Shown piece after piece: positions 1 through 11,810 of a DNA stretch of 59,509 nucleotides (position 1 is its first letter; each line of letters starts with the position of its first letter). A program made the translations under genes and the position numbers. The stretch is from Methylobacterium cerastii. Lineage in GTDB: Bacteria > Pseudomonadota > Alphaproteobacteria > Rhizobiales > Beijerinckiaceae. The notes under the pieces were generated by a model. That model ran no database searches, was not told the origin of the DNA, and saw only the letters and a list, made by a program, of their open reading frames with translations. The stretch covers positions 1-59,509 of the forward strand of contig NZ_BPQG01000048.1 in the NCBI RefSeq assembly GCF_022179125.1, read 5' to 3'.

Positions 1-18
1 AAACTTCTCTTTGGCCAT
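1..18 (-). CDS. tuf: Elongation factor Tu, first six codons (partial)
   Basis: The first 18 bases read on the minus strand encode M-A-K-E-K-F, the near-universal start of EF-Tu, which delivers aminoacyl-tRNA to the ribosome. It lies directly downstream of fusA on the same strand, its usual place in the str operon (rpsL-rpsG-fusA-tuf). The rest of the gene is outside the window. The identification rests on six residues plus gene order. Confidence 0.85.
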
Positions 19-112
19 GGTAGCCTCCGGTTCGGTGAGTGGTGCGCGCCGGGCCTGCGGTCAGGCCGGCGTCGCGGATGGGATGTCGAGGATCGGCTTA
101 CGCGTACTGGAG

Positions 113-2188
<2,076 letters not shown>

Positions 2189-2219
2189 CGGGATCTCTCC
2201 GAAAGGGGCGTCGGGCCGC

Positions 2220-2717
<498 letters not shown>

Positions 2718-2833
2718 CTAAGCACCCCGCGCAGGCCGCCTTGAGCAACTCCCTTCGGAGCGCCGGCGACATCCTTACGAGGCAGTGGAATGCCGTGATG
2801 TCCGCCCAGACCAAACGTCCGGGCGGGTCGTGC

Positions 2834-3205
2834 TTACTTCGGACGCTTGGCGCCGTACTTGGAGCGGCGCTGCTTGCGGTTCTTGACGCCCTGCGTGTCG
2901 AGCACGCCGCGCAGAATGTGGTAGCGCACGCCCGGAAGGTCCTTCACGCGGCCGCCACGGATCATGACGACCGAGTGCTCCTGAAGGTTGTGGCCTTCGC
3001 CGGGGATGTAGCCGATCACCTCGAAGCCGTTGGTAAGGCGGACCTTGGCGACCTTGCGGAGCGCCGAGTTCGGCTTCTTCGGGGTCGTCGTGTAGACGCG
3101 GGTGCAGACGCCGCGCTTCTGCGGGCAGGCGTTGAGCGCCGGCACCTTGTTGCGGCTCCGCTGGATCTTCCGCGGCTGCGCGATCAGCTGGTTGATCGTC
3201 GGCAT
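2834..3205 (-). CDS. rpsL: 30S ribosomal protein S12
   Basis: This is S12, a decoding-centre protein of 123 residues. The streptomycin-relevant loop [13 protein letters not shown] is present with lysine at position 43, and the PGVRYH loop with lysine at 88. The sequence therefore looks like the streptomycin-sensitive wild type. It is the first gene of the str operon. A candidate promoter lies about 310 bases upstream, leaving a long untranslated leader. Confidence 0.98.
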   Translation of the reverse strand: MPTINQLIAQPRKIQRSRNKVPALNACPQKRGVCTRVYTTTPKKPNSALRKVAKVRLTNGFEVIGYIPGEGHNLQEHSVVMIRGGRVKDLPGVRYHILRGVLDTQGVKNRKQRRSKYGAKRPK

Positions 3206-3581
3206 CTGGTGCCCTCTTCCTCCGGATCGCGGCGCTGCGCGATCCCGTGCGACGTAACGTGGCTCCCTGCGGAGCCGCCCACGAATGCCCCCGAAGGGAA
3301 ATCCGCAAAACGAATATGCGCCAGGGGTCGGTGAGGACCCTTGGCGCGCTGTCGGCAGAGGAGCACCCCTGTTGAGGCAGGCGCGCTCGTACCTACTGAT
3401 CTGACGAGGACGTCAGGCGATGTGAGCCTTCGACGGTGGTTCGGCGCGTCGTCGACGGTCGGTCGGGCTTGTCGCCCAGCCTCGTCAGCAGCCCCCCGGC
3501 CGTTCGAAGTGGCGCGCTTCTAGCCTCCATCGCCGGGTGGGTCAATGGTTTCCGGCCGATAATCTCGCCTCCGACGAGAGG
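3206..3581. other. Non-coding leader of the str operon
   Basis: About 375 bases without a convincing gene lie between rpsL and the DUF805 gene, both on the minus strand. The part nearest rpsL would be the 5' leader if the promoter candidate at 3517-3545 is right. Short open frames here have no recognisable homology. No clear terminator for the DUF805 side was found. Confidence 0.5.
3517..3545 (-). promoter_or_regulatory. Candidate housekeeping promoter of the str operon
   Basis: Reading the minus strand there is a TTGACC -35 element (3540-3545), a 17-base spacer and a TAGAAG -10 element (3517-3522). The -35 matches 5 of 6 consensus positions and the -10 matches 4 of 6. It is the best sigma-70 type match in the gap upstream of rpsL. 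The assignment is inference from spacing and position only. Confidence 0.4.
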
Positions 3582-4265
3582 TTAAGGTTTTATGCGGGGC
3601 GGCGGCGGGCCGAAGCGATTGTCGCCCGGGTCGCCCTGGCGGATCAGGACGGCGAAGAACAGCCATGCGCCGGCGATCAGGGCGAGGAGGCTGCAGACCA
3701 CGACGACCGCGACGGCGGCGTCTCCGGCGTTCGACAGCGCCAGGGGAACCGCCGCCAACCCCGCTACGAGCGGAACGATCGGCAGCCAGCTCCACCAGCC
3801 GCTGCGGTTTACGTCGTGGCACCTCTTGGTCGCGAGCGCGATGCCGGCCCAGGCGGCGACGAGCGAAGCGATCTGGCCGAAGACCGGGATCCAGCCCAGC
3901 AGCAGGTTGACGGCGAACAGGACGAGGAAGCCGTAGAGCCAGTAGTCGCCGAGGGCGACGCGTCCGTTCGGGCTGAGATAGAAGCGCGTCCAGTCCGGCC
4001 TGGCTGCGCCGTGGAGCGCCACCGGGTGCGTCGGAGCCTCCGGGAAGGCCGGCACGACGCCGGGAATCAGGTACAGGTCTCGCGCCGTTCCGATCGGCCG
4101 GGCCGAATCGCCCGATCCGGGCTCGACCTGGAAGTCGACTGCCTCGCCGGCGTGCGGGGCGGCGCTGCACAGGTCGGTCAGGCCGTAGGCGTAGCGGCGT
4201 CCGTCGTCGCCCGCGACGAGGCCCGGGGCCGAGGCTTCCGCAACCGCCAGAACGCGTCCCCGCAT
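3582..4265 (-). CDS. DUF805 membrane protein with N-terminal OB-like segment
   Basis: The 227 residues fall into two parts. Residues 1-65 (MRGRVLAVAEASAPGLVAGD, RYAYGLTDL, GEAVDFQVEPG) resemble the small cold-shock/OB-like domain often fused to DUF805. From about residue 92 the DUF805 core follows (FYLSPNGRVALGDYWLYGF, then the CHDVNRSGWWSW motif, then GDPGDNRFGPPP at the C-terminus), with about four hydrophobic membrane segments. The function of DUF805 proteins is not established. The gene stands alone upstream of the str operon on the same strand. Confidence 0.8.
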   Translation of the reverse strand: MRGRVLAVAEASAPGLVAGDDGRRYAYGLTDLCSAAPHAGEAVDFQVEPGSGDSARPIGTARDLYLIPGVVPAFPEAPTHPVALHGAARPDWTRFYLSPNGRVALGDYWLYGFLVLFAVNLLLGWIPVFGQIASLVAAWAGIALATKRCHDVNRSGWWSWLPIVPLVAGLAAVPLALSNAGDAAVAVVVVCSLLALIAGAWLFFAVLIRQGDPGDNRFGPPPPRIKP

Positions 4266-4459
4266 CGCCCCGAAATCCTCGTCTCCGCCCGATGCGGTGC
4301 TGTGTTCCCCGTGCGGGGCGGCCCGTCAATCCGGGCGTGGCGTGCCGGATCGGGGCAGGTCGTGCCGGATGCGGGCCGACATCGCTCACGGAAGATTAAA
4401 GCGATTGGTCGAATTCTCCGCTTCGTCGGGGCGGCGCGCTGCGCCCCCGGCGGTTCGCG

Positions 4460-4885
4460 ATGTCGACGGTCAGGGTGATGCGTATGGGTAGCGTTTCGAG
4501 TGCGGCCGAGAACGTCGTCCCCTTCCGGCGGATCGCCGCCGCGGGCCGGCCTCTGCCGTACGAGGGTGGCGTGCGCGAGGGGCAGGCCCGGCGCCGGTCC
4601 GAGCAGCGCGCGCTGATGGATGCGGTCTACGCCACGGGGACGCTCACGGTGGCCGCGGGCGATCGCGAGACCAAGCTCATCGCGTCCCGCCTTCAGGTCT
4701 ACGGGTTCCTCGCCGTGGAGGAGGTCGAGCCGGAGGGCTCGCTGCGCCGCCTGCGCCCCTCCGAGGCGATCCGCGCCCGCGCCGAGCGCCCGTGGCGCCT
4801 GTCGAAGCCGGCCTATGCCGGTCTTTCGGTCAGCATTCCGACGGTGGACGACTTTCTGTTCGAGCCGACGGGCTTTTCGGCCTGA
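4460..4885 (+). CDS. Small hypothetical protein
   Basis: This is an open frame of up to 141 codons with typical codon use for this genome. Alternative ATG starts at 4478 and 4484 would remove a few residues. I do not recognise the family. The middle is a charged helical stretch ([14 protein letters not shown]) followed by a segment rich in beta-prone residues, with no signal peptide or membrane helix. It ends 42 bases before a strong bidirectional terminator shared with convergent recA. That position supports a real transcription unit, but the function is unknown. Confidence 0.6.
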   Translation: MSTVRVMRMGSVSSAAENVVPFRRIAAAGRPLPYEGGVREGQARRRSEQRALMDAVYATGTLTVAAGDRETKLIASRLQVYGFLAVEEVEPEGSLRRLRPSEAIRARAERPWRLSKPAYAGLSVSIPTVDDFLFEPTGFSA

Positions 4886-4927
4886 GATTCACTCGGCCGG
4901 CGCTTTTCGATTCGTTGGCCCTGACAT

Positions 4928-4966
4928 GAAGAAGCGCGCCGCCCTCTCGGGCCGGCGCGCTTCTTC
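4928..4966. terminator. Bidirectional terminator between the hypothetical gene and recA
   Basis: A perfect 14-bp inverted repeat (4928-4941 with 4953-4966, GAAGAAGCGCGCCG arm) encloses an 11-base loop. It sits in the gap between two convergent genes. The arm ends are A/T-rich, giving short U-rich tails in either direction. Confidence 0.85.
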
Positions 4967-4999
4967 GTTCTGGATGGCTGATTCGAGGCGGTGCGGGAC

Positions 5000-6094
5000 T
5001 TACGCCTCGCCCTCGTCGAGCTCGTCCTCGGTCGGCTTGGCGTTCTCGAGGATCTTCTCGGCGACGAGCCCGGAATTCTGCCGGATCGACGCCTCGATCT
5101 TGCCGGCGATCTCGGGGTTGTCGCGCAGGAACCCCTTCGAGTTCTCGCGGCCCTGGCCGAGGCGCTGGCTGTTGTAGGAGAACCAGGCGCCGGACTTCTC
5201 GACGATGCCGGCCTTGACGCCGAGGTCGATCAGCTCGCCGACCTTCGACACGCCCTCGCCGAACATGATGTCGAATTCGACCTGCTTGAACGGCGGCGCG
5301 ACCTTGTTCTTGACGACCTTGACGCGGACCTGGTTGCCGATCGCCTCGTCGCGATCCTTCAGGGTCGAGATGCGGCGGATGTCGAGGCGGACCGAGGCGT
5401 AGAACTTCAGCGCGTTGCCGCCGGTGGTCGTCTCCGGGCTGCCGTACATCACGCCGATCTTCATCCGGATCTGGTTGATGAAGATCACCATGCACTTCGA
5501 GCGCGAGATCGAGCCGGTGAGCTTGCGCAGGGCCTGGCTCATCAGGCGCGCCTGGAGGCCGGGCTGGCTGTCGCCCATCTCGCCCTCGATCTCGGCGCGG
5601 GGCGTCAGTGCCGCCACCGAGTCGACCACGAGCACGTCGATGGCGCCGGAGCGCACCAGCGTATCGGTGATTTCGAGCGCCTGCTCTCCGGTATCGGGCT
5701 GCGAGATCAGCAGGTCGTCGAGCTGGACGCCGAGCTTGCGCGCATAGATCGGATCGAGGGCGTGCTCGGCGTCGACGAAGGCGCAGACGCCGCCCGTCTT
5801 CTGGGCCTCGGCGATGGTGTGGAGCGCGAGCGTGGTCTTGCCCGAGGATTCCGGCCCGTAGATCTCGATGACGCGGCCCCGCGGCAGGCCGCCGACGCCG
5901 AGCGCGATGTCGAGGCCGAGCGAGCCGGTCGAGACGGTCTCGACCTCCGCGATCTTGTCGTTCTTGCCGAGCCGCATGATCGAGCCCTTGCCGAAGGCCC
6001 GCTCGATCTGGGACAGCGCGGCGTCGATCGCCTTCGCCTTGTCCTTGTCCACCATGCCGGGGGTTTCCACCACTTTCAGTGCGGCCTGAGCCAT
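5000..6094 (-). CDS. recA: Recombinase RecA
   Basis: This is the RecA strand-exchange protein and LexA co-protease, 364 residues. Walker A is GPESSGKTT at residues 80-88. The [15 protein letters not shown] stretch and the L2-region [17 protein letters not shown] follow, with an acidic C-terminus ending DELDEGEA. It is monocistronic: a strong terminator follows and an SOS-type box lies about 60 bases upstream of the start. Induction by DNA damage is inferred from that box. Confidence 0.98.
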   Translation of the reverse strand: MAQAALKVVETPGMVDKDKAKAIDAALSQIERAFGKGSIMRLGKNDKIAEVETVSTGSLGLDIALGVGGLPRGRVIEIYGPESSGKTTLALHTIAEAQKTGGVCAFVDAEHALDPIYARKLGVQLDDLLISQPDTGEQALEITDTLVRSGAIDVLVVDSVAALTPRAEIEGEMGDSQPGLQARLMSQALRKLTGSISRSKCMVIFINQIRMKIGVMYGSPETTTGGNALKFYASVRLDIRRISTLKDRDEAIGNQVRVKVVKNKVAPPFKQVEFDIMFGEGVSKVGELIDLGVKAGIVEKSGAWFSYNSQRLGQGRENSKGFLRDNPEIAGKIEASIRQNSGLVAEKILENAKPTEDELDEGEA

Positions 6095-6153
6095 CGTTCG
6101 GCATCCTTATGCAGGGGTTGGGCGCGCATCTCAATGCGCCGGAACCTGCATTT

Positions 6154-6182
6154 GATGTACCTATTTTGTTCTCATCGGGCAA
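6154..6182 (-). promoter_or_regulatory. recA promoter with overlapping alphaproteobacterial LexA box
   Basis: On the minus strand a TTGCCC -35 (6177-6182), a 17-base spacer and a TACATC -10 (6154-6159) overlap the direct repeat GAAC-N7-GTAC at 6157-6171. The alphaproteobacterial LexA consensus is GAAC-N7-GAAC (equivalently GTTC-N7-GTTC), so 7 of 8 defined bases match. A small hairpin (GCGCAT/ATGCGC, 6124-6139) lies in the leader. Confidence 0.7.
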
Positions 6183-6230
6183 GGGTGGAATCGCCCCCAT
6201 GAGGAGTCATCTCCGTGCCTGCCCGCCGCC

Positions 6231-8921
6231 TTACGGCTCGGCCATCGTCGCCTTCACCGTCTCGACGAGTTGCTTGAGGCTGAAGGGCTTGGGCAGGAAG
6301 TTGAAGGTCTCGCCCTCGGGCAGGTTCTTGCGGAACGCGTCCTCGGCGTAGCCCGAGACGAAGATCACCTTGAGGTCCGGTAGGTGCTTGCGAATCTCGC
6401 GCAGCAGGGTCGGGCCGTCCATCTCCGGCATCACCACATCGGAGACGACGAGGTCGATCTGATGGCCGCCCTCGCGCACGATGTGGAGCGCGTCGATGCC
6501 GGAGGCGGCCTCGAGCACGGTGTAGCCGCGGGCCGAGAGCGCGCGGCTGTTGACGGCGCGGACCGGGTCTTCGTCCTCGACGAGGAGAATCACCCCCTGC
6601 CCGGTATGGTCGGCCGAGGGCTTTCGCGGAGGCGTTTTCGGAGCCGTCGTGGCCTTCGGATCGCCGACGAGGACGAAGTTCTCTCCCCCCGGCTGCGCGC
6701 CGGCCGCAGAAACGGACGCGTCGGCCGCGGCCGGCGGCAGCGCCGGCGCCGGCTCGGGCAGGGCCGCGGGCTCGTGGCGCGGCAGGTAGATCCGGAAGCT
6801 GGTGCCCTCGCCCACCGTCGACTGCACGTCGATGGTGCCGCCGGACTGCTTGACGATGCCGAACACCGTCGAGAGGCCGAGGCCGGTCCCCTTGCCGATC
6901 TCCTTGGTGGTGAAGAACGGCTCGAAGATCTTCTCCATCAGGTCGGACGGGATGCCCTCGCCGGTGTCGAGCACCTCGATCAGGACGTGGTCGCCGGCCG
7001 GCGCGCCGCCGCGCCCGTCGGGTTTGGCCGCCGCGCCCGGGTCGAGCACGTTGGCGGTGCGGATCAGCAGGCGGCCGCCGCCGGGCATCGCGTCGCGGGC
7101 GTTCACCGCGAGATTCACGATCACCTGCTCGAACTGGTTCACGTCGGCCTTCACCGGCCAGATGTCGCGCCCGTGCTTGAGGTCGAGCCCGACGCGCTCG
7201 CCGAGCAGGCGCTTCAGCAGCAGCGTCAGCTCCGAGAGCGCCTCGCCGACGTTCATCACCTCCGGCCGCAGCGTCTGCCGGCGCGAGAACGCCAGGAGCT
7301 GGCGCACGAGGCCCGCCGCCCGGTTGGCGTTCTGCTTGATCTGCATGATGTCCTGGAAGGCCGGGTCGGTCGGCTTGTGGCTCGCCAGAAGCAGGTCCGA
7401 GTAGCCGATGATCGCCTGGAGGACGTTGTTGAAGTCGTGCGCGATGCCGCCGGCGAGCTGCCCGACGGTGTCCATCTTCTGGGTCTGCGCGATCTGCTGC
7501 TCGAGCTGGCGCTGGGCCGTGGTGTCCAGGGCGTAGAGGATCAGCGGCTCGCGGTCGGCCTCCTCCTGCCCCTGCCCCGGGGCGCCCTCCCCGCCCGCGG
7601 TGCTGAGCCAGACCCGGGCCGAGCGGTTGGCGTTGCCGACCAGCATGACCTCGATCGGCTCGATCTCGGAGAGCCCGCTCGCCGCCTTGGCGAGCGCCGC
7701 ATCGAGGGCCGGGCGGTCGCGCTCGACCACCGATTCGGCGAAGTTCGGCTCCTCGGCGCCGGCCGCGGATTCGGCCACCGCATGGCGCGGCAGGGTGCCG
7801 AACAGGCGGGCGAACGAGGCGTTGGCCCTGGCGATCCGGCCCGAGCGGTCCAGCGTCGCGATGGCGATCGGCGAGTTGTTGAGGAAGCGCGCGAGCCGCA
7901 CCTCGGCCGCGCGCTGCGGCTCGTCGCTCTCCGCGCCGGCGGAGCGGTTGATGACGAAGGTGCGCGACGCGCCGGGCTTGCCGTCCTTGCCGAAGGCGAC
8001 GCGGTGGTAGAGCCGGGCCGGCATCGGGTGGCCGTTGCGGCGGCGGAGATCCAGGTCGAACCGGTCGGTGCGGACCTCGCCCGGGAGCCCGGCGTTCTGG
8101 ATCAGCGCGTCGGCGGCGGGCGCGATCTCGGAGAGGTGCGGGCCGCCGGGGCCGACCACCGCGAGGTCGTAGCCGAGCCAGGCCGCCAGCGTCGCGTTCA
8201 TGTAGACGATCGCGCCGGTCGGATCGATCGAGAGGAAGCCGGCGGGCGCGTGGTCGAGGTAGTCGATCGCGTGCTGGAGTTCCTGGAAGACGTTCTCCTG
8301 GCGCTCGCGTTCGGCGGTGATGTCGCCCACCGTCCAGAGCGAGGCGGCCCGTCCCGGCCGCGGCAGCGGCCGGACCTGGATGCGGTACCAGGCGAAGTCG
8401 CGCCCCCGCGCGCCGCCCGCCGGCGGCGGCGACATCCGCACCTCCTCGGCGTGGCTGCGCCCGTCGCGGGCGGCCTGCGACAGGCGGTAGATCGCCTCCG
8501 ACACCTCCGGCGAGCCGACGAAGATCCGCTCGACCGGGCGCAGCGTCGAGAAGCTGTCGCCGCCCGCCACGTTCAGGTAGGCCTCGTTGGCGTAGATCAG
8601 CCGGCCGCCCTCCTCGACCACGACGGTGGCCTCGGGGGCGGCGTCGACGATCGCCTTGGTGATGTCGTCGCGCCCGCCCTGCCCGCTGAGCTGGATCGCC
8701 CCGATCGCCATCGCGAACAGGAAGAACACGCCGGCCATGGCGAGCAGCGCCAGCAGCCAGATGATCAGCGACTGCGCCTGCTCGTTGGCCACGAACGACA
8801 GCCCGATCGCCGCCCCGACCAGCAGCCCGGCGAGCACGAGCAGCAATCCGACCCGCCCGGGCCGTTCCGACCGGTCGATCGAGCCCGAAACCGCGGGCGT
8901 GGGTCCACTCAGATCCGGCAT
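6231..8921 (-). CDS. cckA: Cell-cycle hybrid histidine kinase CckA
   Basis: This is a membrane sensor kinase of about 896 residues that feeds the CckA-ChpT-CtrA phosphorelay. Two transmembrane helices lie in the first 80 residues. Two or three PAS-like segments follow (about 90-430), then a HisKA domain with the phospho-acceptor in GQLAGGIAHDFNNVL near residue 495. The HATPase domain (NARDAMPGGGRL, GEGIPSD, TGLGLSTV) is followed by a C-terminal receiver (ILLVEDEDPVRAVN, SDVVMPEMDGP, FLPKPF). I prefer ATG 8921; a TTG six codons upstream is possible. Two CtrA-type boxes occur 4 kb away in the flagellar region. Confidence 0.95.
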   Translation of the reverse strand: MPDLSGPTPAVSGSIDRSERPGRVGLLLVLAGLLVGAAIGLSFVANEQAQSLIIWLLALLAMAGVFFLFAMAIGAIQLSGQGGRDDITKAIVDAAPEATVVVEEGGRLIYANEAYLNVAGGDSFSTLRPVERIFVGSPEVSEAIYRLSQAARDGRSHAEEVRMSPPPAGGARGRDFAWYRIQVRPLPRPGRAASLWTVGDITAERERQENVFQELQHAIDYLDHAPAGFLSIDPTGAIVYMNATLAAWLGYDLAVVGPGGPHLSEIAPAADALIQNAGLPGEVRTDRFDLDLRRRNGHPMPARLYHRVAFGKDGKPGASRTFVINRSAGAESDEPQRAAEVRLARFLNNSPIAIATLDRSGRIARANASFARLFGTLPRHAVAESAAGAEEPNFAESVVERDRPALDAALAKAASGLSEIEPIEVMLVGNANRSARVWLSTAGGEGAPGQGQEEADREPLILYALDTTAQRQLEQQIAQTQKMDTVGQLAGGIAHDFNNVLQAIIGYSDLLLASHKPTDPAFQDIMQIKQNANRAAGLVRQLLAFSRRQTLRPEVMNVGEALSELTLLLKRLLGERVGLDLKHGRDIWPVKADVNQFEQVIVNLAVNARDAMPGGGRLLIRTANVLDPGAAAKPDGRGGAPAGDHVLIEVLDTGEGIPSDLMEKIFEPFFTTKEIGKGTGLGLSTVFGIVKQSGGTIDVQSTVGEGTSFRIYLPRHEPAALPEPAPALPPAAADASVSAAGAQPGGENFVLVGDPKATTAPKTPPRKPSADHTGQGVILLVEDEDPVRAVNSRALSARGYTVLEAASGIDALHIVREGGHQIDLVVSDVVMPEMDGPTLLREIRKHLPDLKVIFVSGYAEDAFRKNLPEGETFNFLPKPFSLKQLVETVKATMAEP

Positions 8922-9081
8922 CGGGCCTTGAATCCACAAACGAAGGACCGGTTATGCCCTCACCCCGCCGATCGGCAAGCGCTGTCTTTCGGGACGCGCC
9001 GACTTCCGACGGGGGCCGCCTTCCGGTCGGTCCCGGCTTAGTCTGGCCGAGGAAGGTGGACAAACCGTGCGTTCGGCGCGC

Positions 9082-10149
9082 TCACGCGGCCCGGCGGCGC
9101 AGGCGCATGACGAAGCCGATCACCTCGGCGACCGCCTTGTAGTGCTCGGCCGGGATCGCCTCGTCGATCTCCACGGTGGCGTGGAGCGCACGCGCCAGCG
9201 GCGGGTTCTCCAGCACCGGCACGTCGTGCGACTTGGCGAGCTCGCGGATGCGGAAGGCCAGGGAGTCGACGCCCTTGGCGACGACGACCGGCGCGCCCAT
9301 CCCGGCCTCGTAGCGCAGGGCCACCGCGTAGTGGGTCGGGTTGGTGATGACCACCGTGGCGGTCGGCACCGCCGCCATCATCCGCTTCTTCACCCGCTGC
9401 ATGCGGATCTGCTTCATCCGCCCCTTCACCTCGGGGTTGCCGTCGGATTCCTTCATCTCCTGCTTCATCTCCTCCTTGGACATGCGCAGGCGCTGGCGCC
9501 AGCGGTAGCGCTGGTACAGGGCGTCGGCCATCGTGATCGCGAGGTGGATGGCGAGCACGCCGCCGAGCAGCTTGATGCTGATGCCGAGGATCGCCGTGAG
9601 GCAGGCGGCGGGGTCGAGGCGGGCGAACACCTCGAGGCGGTCGCGGTCGCGCCACAGCAGGGTCCCGACCACGACGCCGACCACCGCCATCTTGGCAAGG
9701 CCCTTCACGAACTGGAACAGCGCCTCCATCCCGAGGATGCGCTTGACGCCGGCCATCGGCGAGATCCGCTCGAACTTCGGCCCGAGCGTCTCGGTGGTGA
9801 AGACCAGCGGGTGCTGCAGCAGGCCGGCGGCCAGACCCGCCACCGCCACGAGCCCGGCCGGCACCGCGAGCGCCTGCAGCCAGATCGTCAGGGTACGGCC
9901 CGCGATGCCCACCATGGCGTGCGGGTCGTCGGGCACCGCGTGGGCGTTCATCAGGAAGCCGCGCATCTCGGCGACGAGCCCGCGGGCGATGCTCGGCCCC
10001 GCGATCACCAGCGCCAGGGTGAAGGCCGCCAGGATCGCGAAGGTGTTGATCTCGGTGCTGGTCGCGACGTTGCCCTGCTCGATCGCCTGGTCGAGGCGCC
10101 GCTGGGTCGGTTCTTCGGTCTTGTCTTCCTGCTCGGTGCCCTCGGACAT
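9082..10149 (-). CDS. flhB: Flagellar export switch protein FlhB
   Basis: This is the export-apparatus component that controls substrate specificity, 355 residues. It has four membrane segments in the first two-thirds, then a cytoplasmic domain containing the autocleavage motif NPTH (about residues 270-273, ITNPTHYAVALRY). The N-terminus EGTEQEDKTEEPTQRRLDQA is typical. It is the last gene of the flgB-flgC-fliE-fliQ-fliR-flhB run. A 185-base spacer carrying a dispersed palindromic repeat separates it from fliR. Confidence 0.97.
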   Translation of the reverse strand: MSEGTEQEDKTEEPTQRRLDQAIEQGNVATSTEINTFAILAAFTLALVIAGPSIARGLVAEMRGFLMNAHAVPDDPHAMVGIAGRTLTIWLQALAVPAGLVAVAGLAAGLLQHPLVFTTETLGPKFERISPMAGVKRILGMEALFQFVKGLAKMAVVGVVVGTLLWRDRDRLEVFARLDPAACLTAILGISIKLLGGVLAIHLAITMADALYQRYRWRQRLRMSKEEMKQEMKESDGNPEVKGRMKQIRMQRVKKRMMAAVPTATVVITNPTHYAVALRYEAGMGAPVVVAKGVDSLAFRIRELAKSHDVPVLENPPLARALHATVEIDEAIPAEHYKAVAEVIGFVMRLRRRAA

Positions 10150-10204
10150 GGCTCAGCCGCTCCCGAGACGGACCAGGATATGTCCACGTTCGGCGCCGAC
10201 CTGC

Positions 10205-10304
10205 CCCCTCTCCCATGGGGAGAGGGCTGGGGTGAGGGTCGTGACCTCGCCGGAAAACTCACGCCCCTCATCCTGTCCTTCTCCCCCTGGGAGAAGGGAC
10301 CTGC
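10205..10304. repeat. Dispersed palindromic repeat, copy A (fliR-flhB spacer)
   Basis: This is a roughly 100-base element made of two hairpins. The left one is built on CTCTCCCATGGGGAGAG and the right one on CTTCTCCCCCTGGGAGAAG. They flank a core with GGGTGAGGG and GCCCCTCAT. A clearly homologous copy occurs at 46074-46174 inside crtF. It is the kind of small non-autonomous palindromic repeat that is abundant between genes in this bacterial group. Confidence 0.85.
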
Positions 10305-10334
10305 GCCTCGACCACGCGATGGTCCGACACCGGC

Positions 10335-11099
10335 TCACCGTCCGGCGAATTCCAGCAGGTAGCGGCCGAGGTCGTCCAGGAACACGGTCATCATCACGCC
10401 GAGCGAGCCGAACAGGATCAGCATGCCGATCAGCACCGAGGCCGGCACCGCGACGAAGAACACCTGCAGCTGCGGCATCAGCCGCGACAGCACCCCGAGG
10501 CCGAGGTTGAACAGGATGCCGAAGGCGATGAACGGCGAGGCGATCTGCACGCCGAGGGTGAAGCCGCGGCCGATCGCCTTCAGCGCCAGGGTCGCCGCGT
10601 CGCCGAAGGCCGGCACCGCCTGCGGCGGCAGCACCGCGTAGCTCCGCCCGATCGCGTCGAGGGCCACGTGGTGCAGGTCGGCCGCCAGGATCAGCGTGAT
10701 GCCGAGAAGCGAGAGGAAGTTGCCGAGCGCCGGCTGCTGGCCGCCCTGCGACGGGTCGACGGTCATGGCGTAGGACAGGCCGACCTGCTGCGAGATGATC
10801 AGGCCCGCGGTCTGGAGCGCGGCGAGGATCATCCGCACGGTCAGCCCGATCACAAGCCCGACCAGCGTCTCCGAGAACAGCAGGCCGATCAGCCGGGGCG
10901 TGCCGATCGCGTCGGCACCCACCGCCAGCAGCGGCCGCACCATGGGAAACAGCAGCAGCGAGACCAGCAGGGCGAAGGACAGCCGGATGCGCGGCGAGAC
11001 CGATTGCTCGCCGACGCCCGGCATCAGCATGATCAGCGTGCCGACCCGGGCGAAGGTCAGCAGGTAGGCCGCCGCGATCCCGGGCAGGAGCAGGTTCAT
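10335..11099 (-). CDS. fliR: Flagellar biosynthetic protein FliR
   Basis: This is an integral membrane component of the export gate, 254 residues, the usual size. It has about six hydrophobic helices, and family features include ARVGTLIMLMPGVGEQSV near the start and the GFTLGVQIASPF segment. It follows fliQ after a 38-base gap and precedes flhB, the common alphaproteobacterial order. Confidence 0.95.
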   Translation of the reverse strand: MNLLLPGIAAAYLLTFARVGTLIMLMPGVGEQSVSPRIRLSFALLVSLLLFPMVRPLLAVGADAIGTPRLIGLLFSETLVGLVIGLTVRMILAALQTAGLIISQQVGLSYAMTVDPSQGGQQPALGNFLSLLGITLILAADLHHVALDAIGRSYAVLPPQAVPAFGDAATLALKAIGRGFTLGVQIASPFIAFGILFNLGLGVLSRLMPQLQVFFVAVPASVLIGMLILFGSLGVMMTVFLDDLGRYLLEFAGR

Positions 11100-11137
11100 G
11101 CGCCGTCATAGCAGCAGGCCGCCCGCTTCGTCTCTTC

Positions 11138-11404
11138 TCACTGTCCGGCGGCGATGCGCGCGGCGATGCGGGTCATGTAGCCGGCGAGCGCGTCGCCCAT
11201 GAACGGCAGCATCAGCAGCAAGGCCGCGAACACCGAGACGATCTTGGGCACGTAGATCAGGGTCTGCTCCTGGATCTGCGTCAGCGCCTGGACCAGCGAG
11301 ACCACGAGCCCGACGGCCAGCGCCACCAGCATCAGCGGGCCGGCGACCTTGAGGAAGACGAAGATGCCGTCGCGCGCGACGTCGAGGATGGCGAGTCCGG
11401 TCAT
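11138..11404 (-). CDS. fliQ: Flagellar biosynthetic protein FliQ
   Basis: This is a small export-gate protein of 88 residues with two transmembrane helices. The second half carries the family segment LVQALTQIQEQTLIYVPKIV. It lies between fliE and fliR on the same strand. A GC-rich hairpin in the preceding gap may modulate readthrough from fliE. Confidence 0.96.
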   Translation of the reverse strand: MTGLAILDVARDGIFVFLKVAGPLMLVALAVGLVVSLVQALTQIQEQTLIYVPKIVSVFAALLLMLPFMGDALAGYMTRIAARIAAGQ

Positions 11405-11448
11405 GGGTCTGGATGCTTGCTCGAACCGTTGGGGGATGTGACGCCTCG

Positions 11449-11473
11449 GCCCGCCCCGGGAACGGGGGCGGGC
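11449..11473 (-). other. Intercistronic hairpin between fliE and fliQ
   Basis: A perfect 9-bp stem (GCCCGCCCC at 11449-11457 with 11465-11473) has a 7-base loop and no U-tract. It could be an mRNA-stabilising or attenuating hairpin inside the flagellar operon rather than a full terminator. Confidence 0.5.
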
Positions 11474-11482
11474 CTGGTCCGG

Positions 11483-11797
11483 CTAGATCTGCATCCGCAT
11501 GATCTCCTCGTAGGCCGAGATCATCCGGTCGCGCACGGCGACCATGGTCTGCAGCGCGGTCTCGCTCTCGGCCACCGCCGTGACCACGTCGACCACGTTG
11601 GCCTTGCCGGCGGCCACCGCCATGCCCTGGGCGTCGGCCTTGCGGCCGGCGTCGCCGACGCCGTCGAGCGCCCGGCCCAGGAGCTGGGTGAAGTCGCCGC
11701 CCGCCCCTTGCGTCGGCTGGATCTTCGGCGCGCCCTTGAAGGCGCCGACGTTCTGGACGGCGGCGTAGGCGCCCGCCGCGAAGTTGCTGCTGGCCAT
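11483..11797 (-). CDS. fliE: Flagellar hook-basal body protein FliE
   Basis: This is the adaptor between the MS ring/export gate and the rod, 104 residues, typical for FliE. The conserved C-terminal helix is seen (VTAVAESETALQTMVAVRDR followed by MISAYEEIMRMQI). The N-terminal 35 residues are low-complexity and variable. Thirteen bases separate it from flgC. Confidence 0.94.
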   Translation of the reverse strand: MASSNFAAGAYAAVQNVGAFKGAPKIQPTQGAGGDFTQLLGRALDGVGDAGRKADAQGMAVAAGKANVVDVVTAVAESETALQTMVAVRDRMISAYEEIMRMQI

Positions 11798-11810
11798 GGT
11801 GGTCTTCCGC

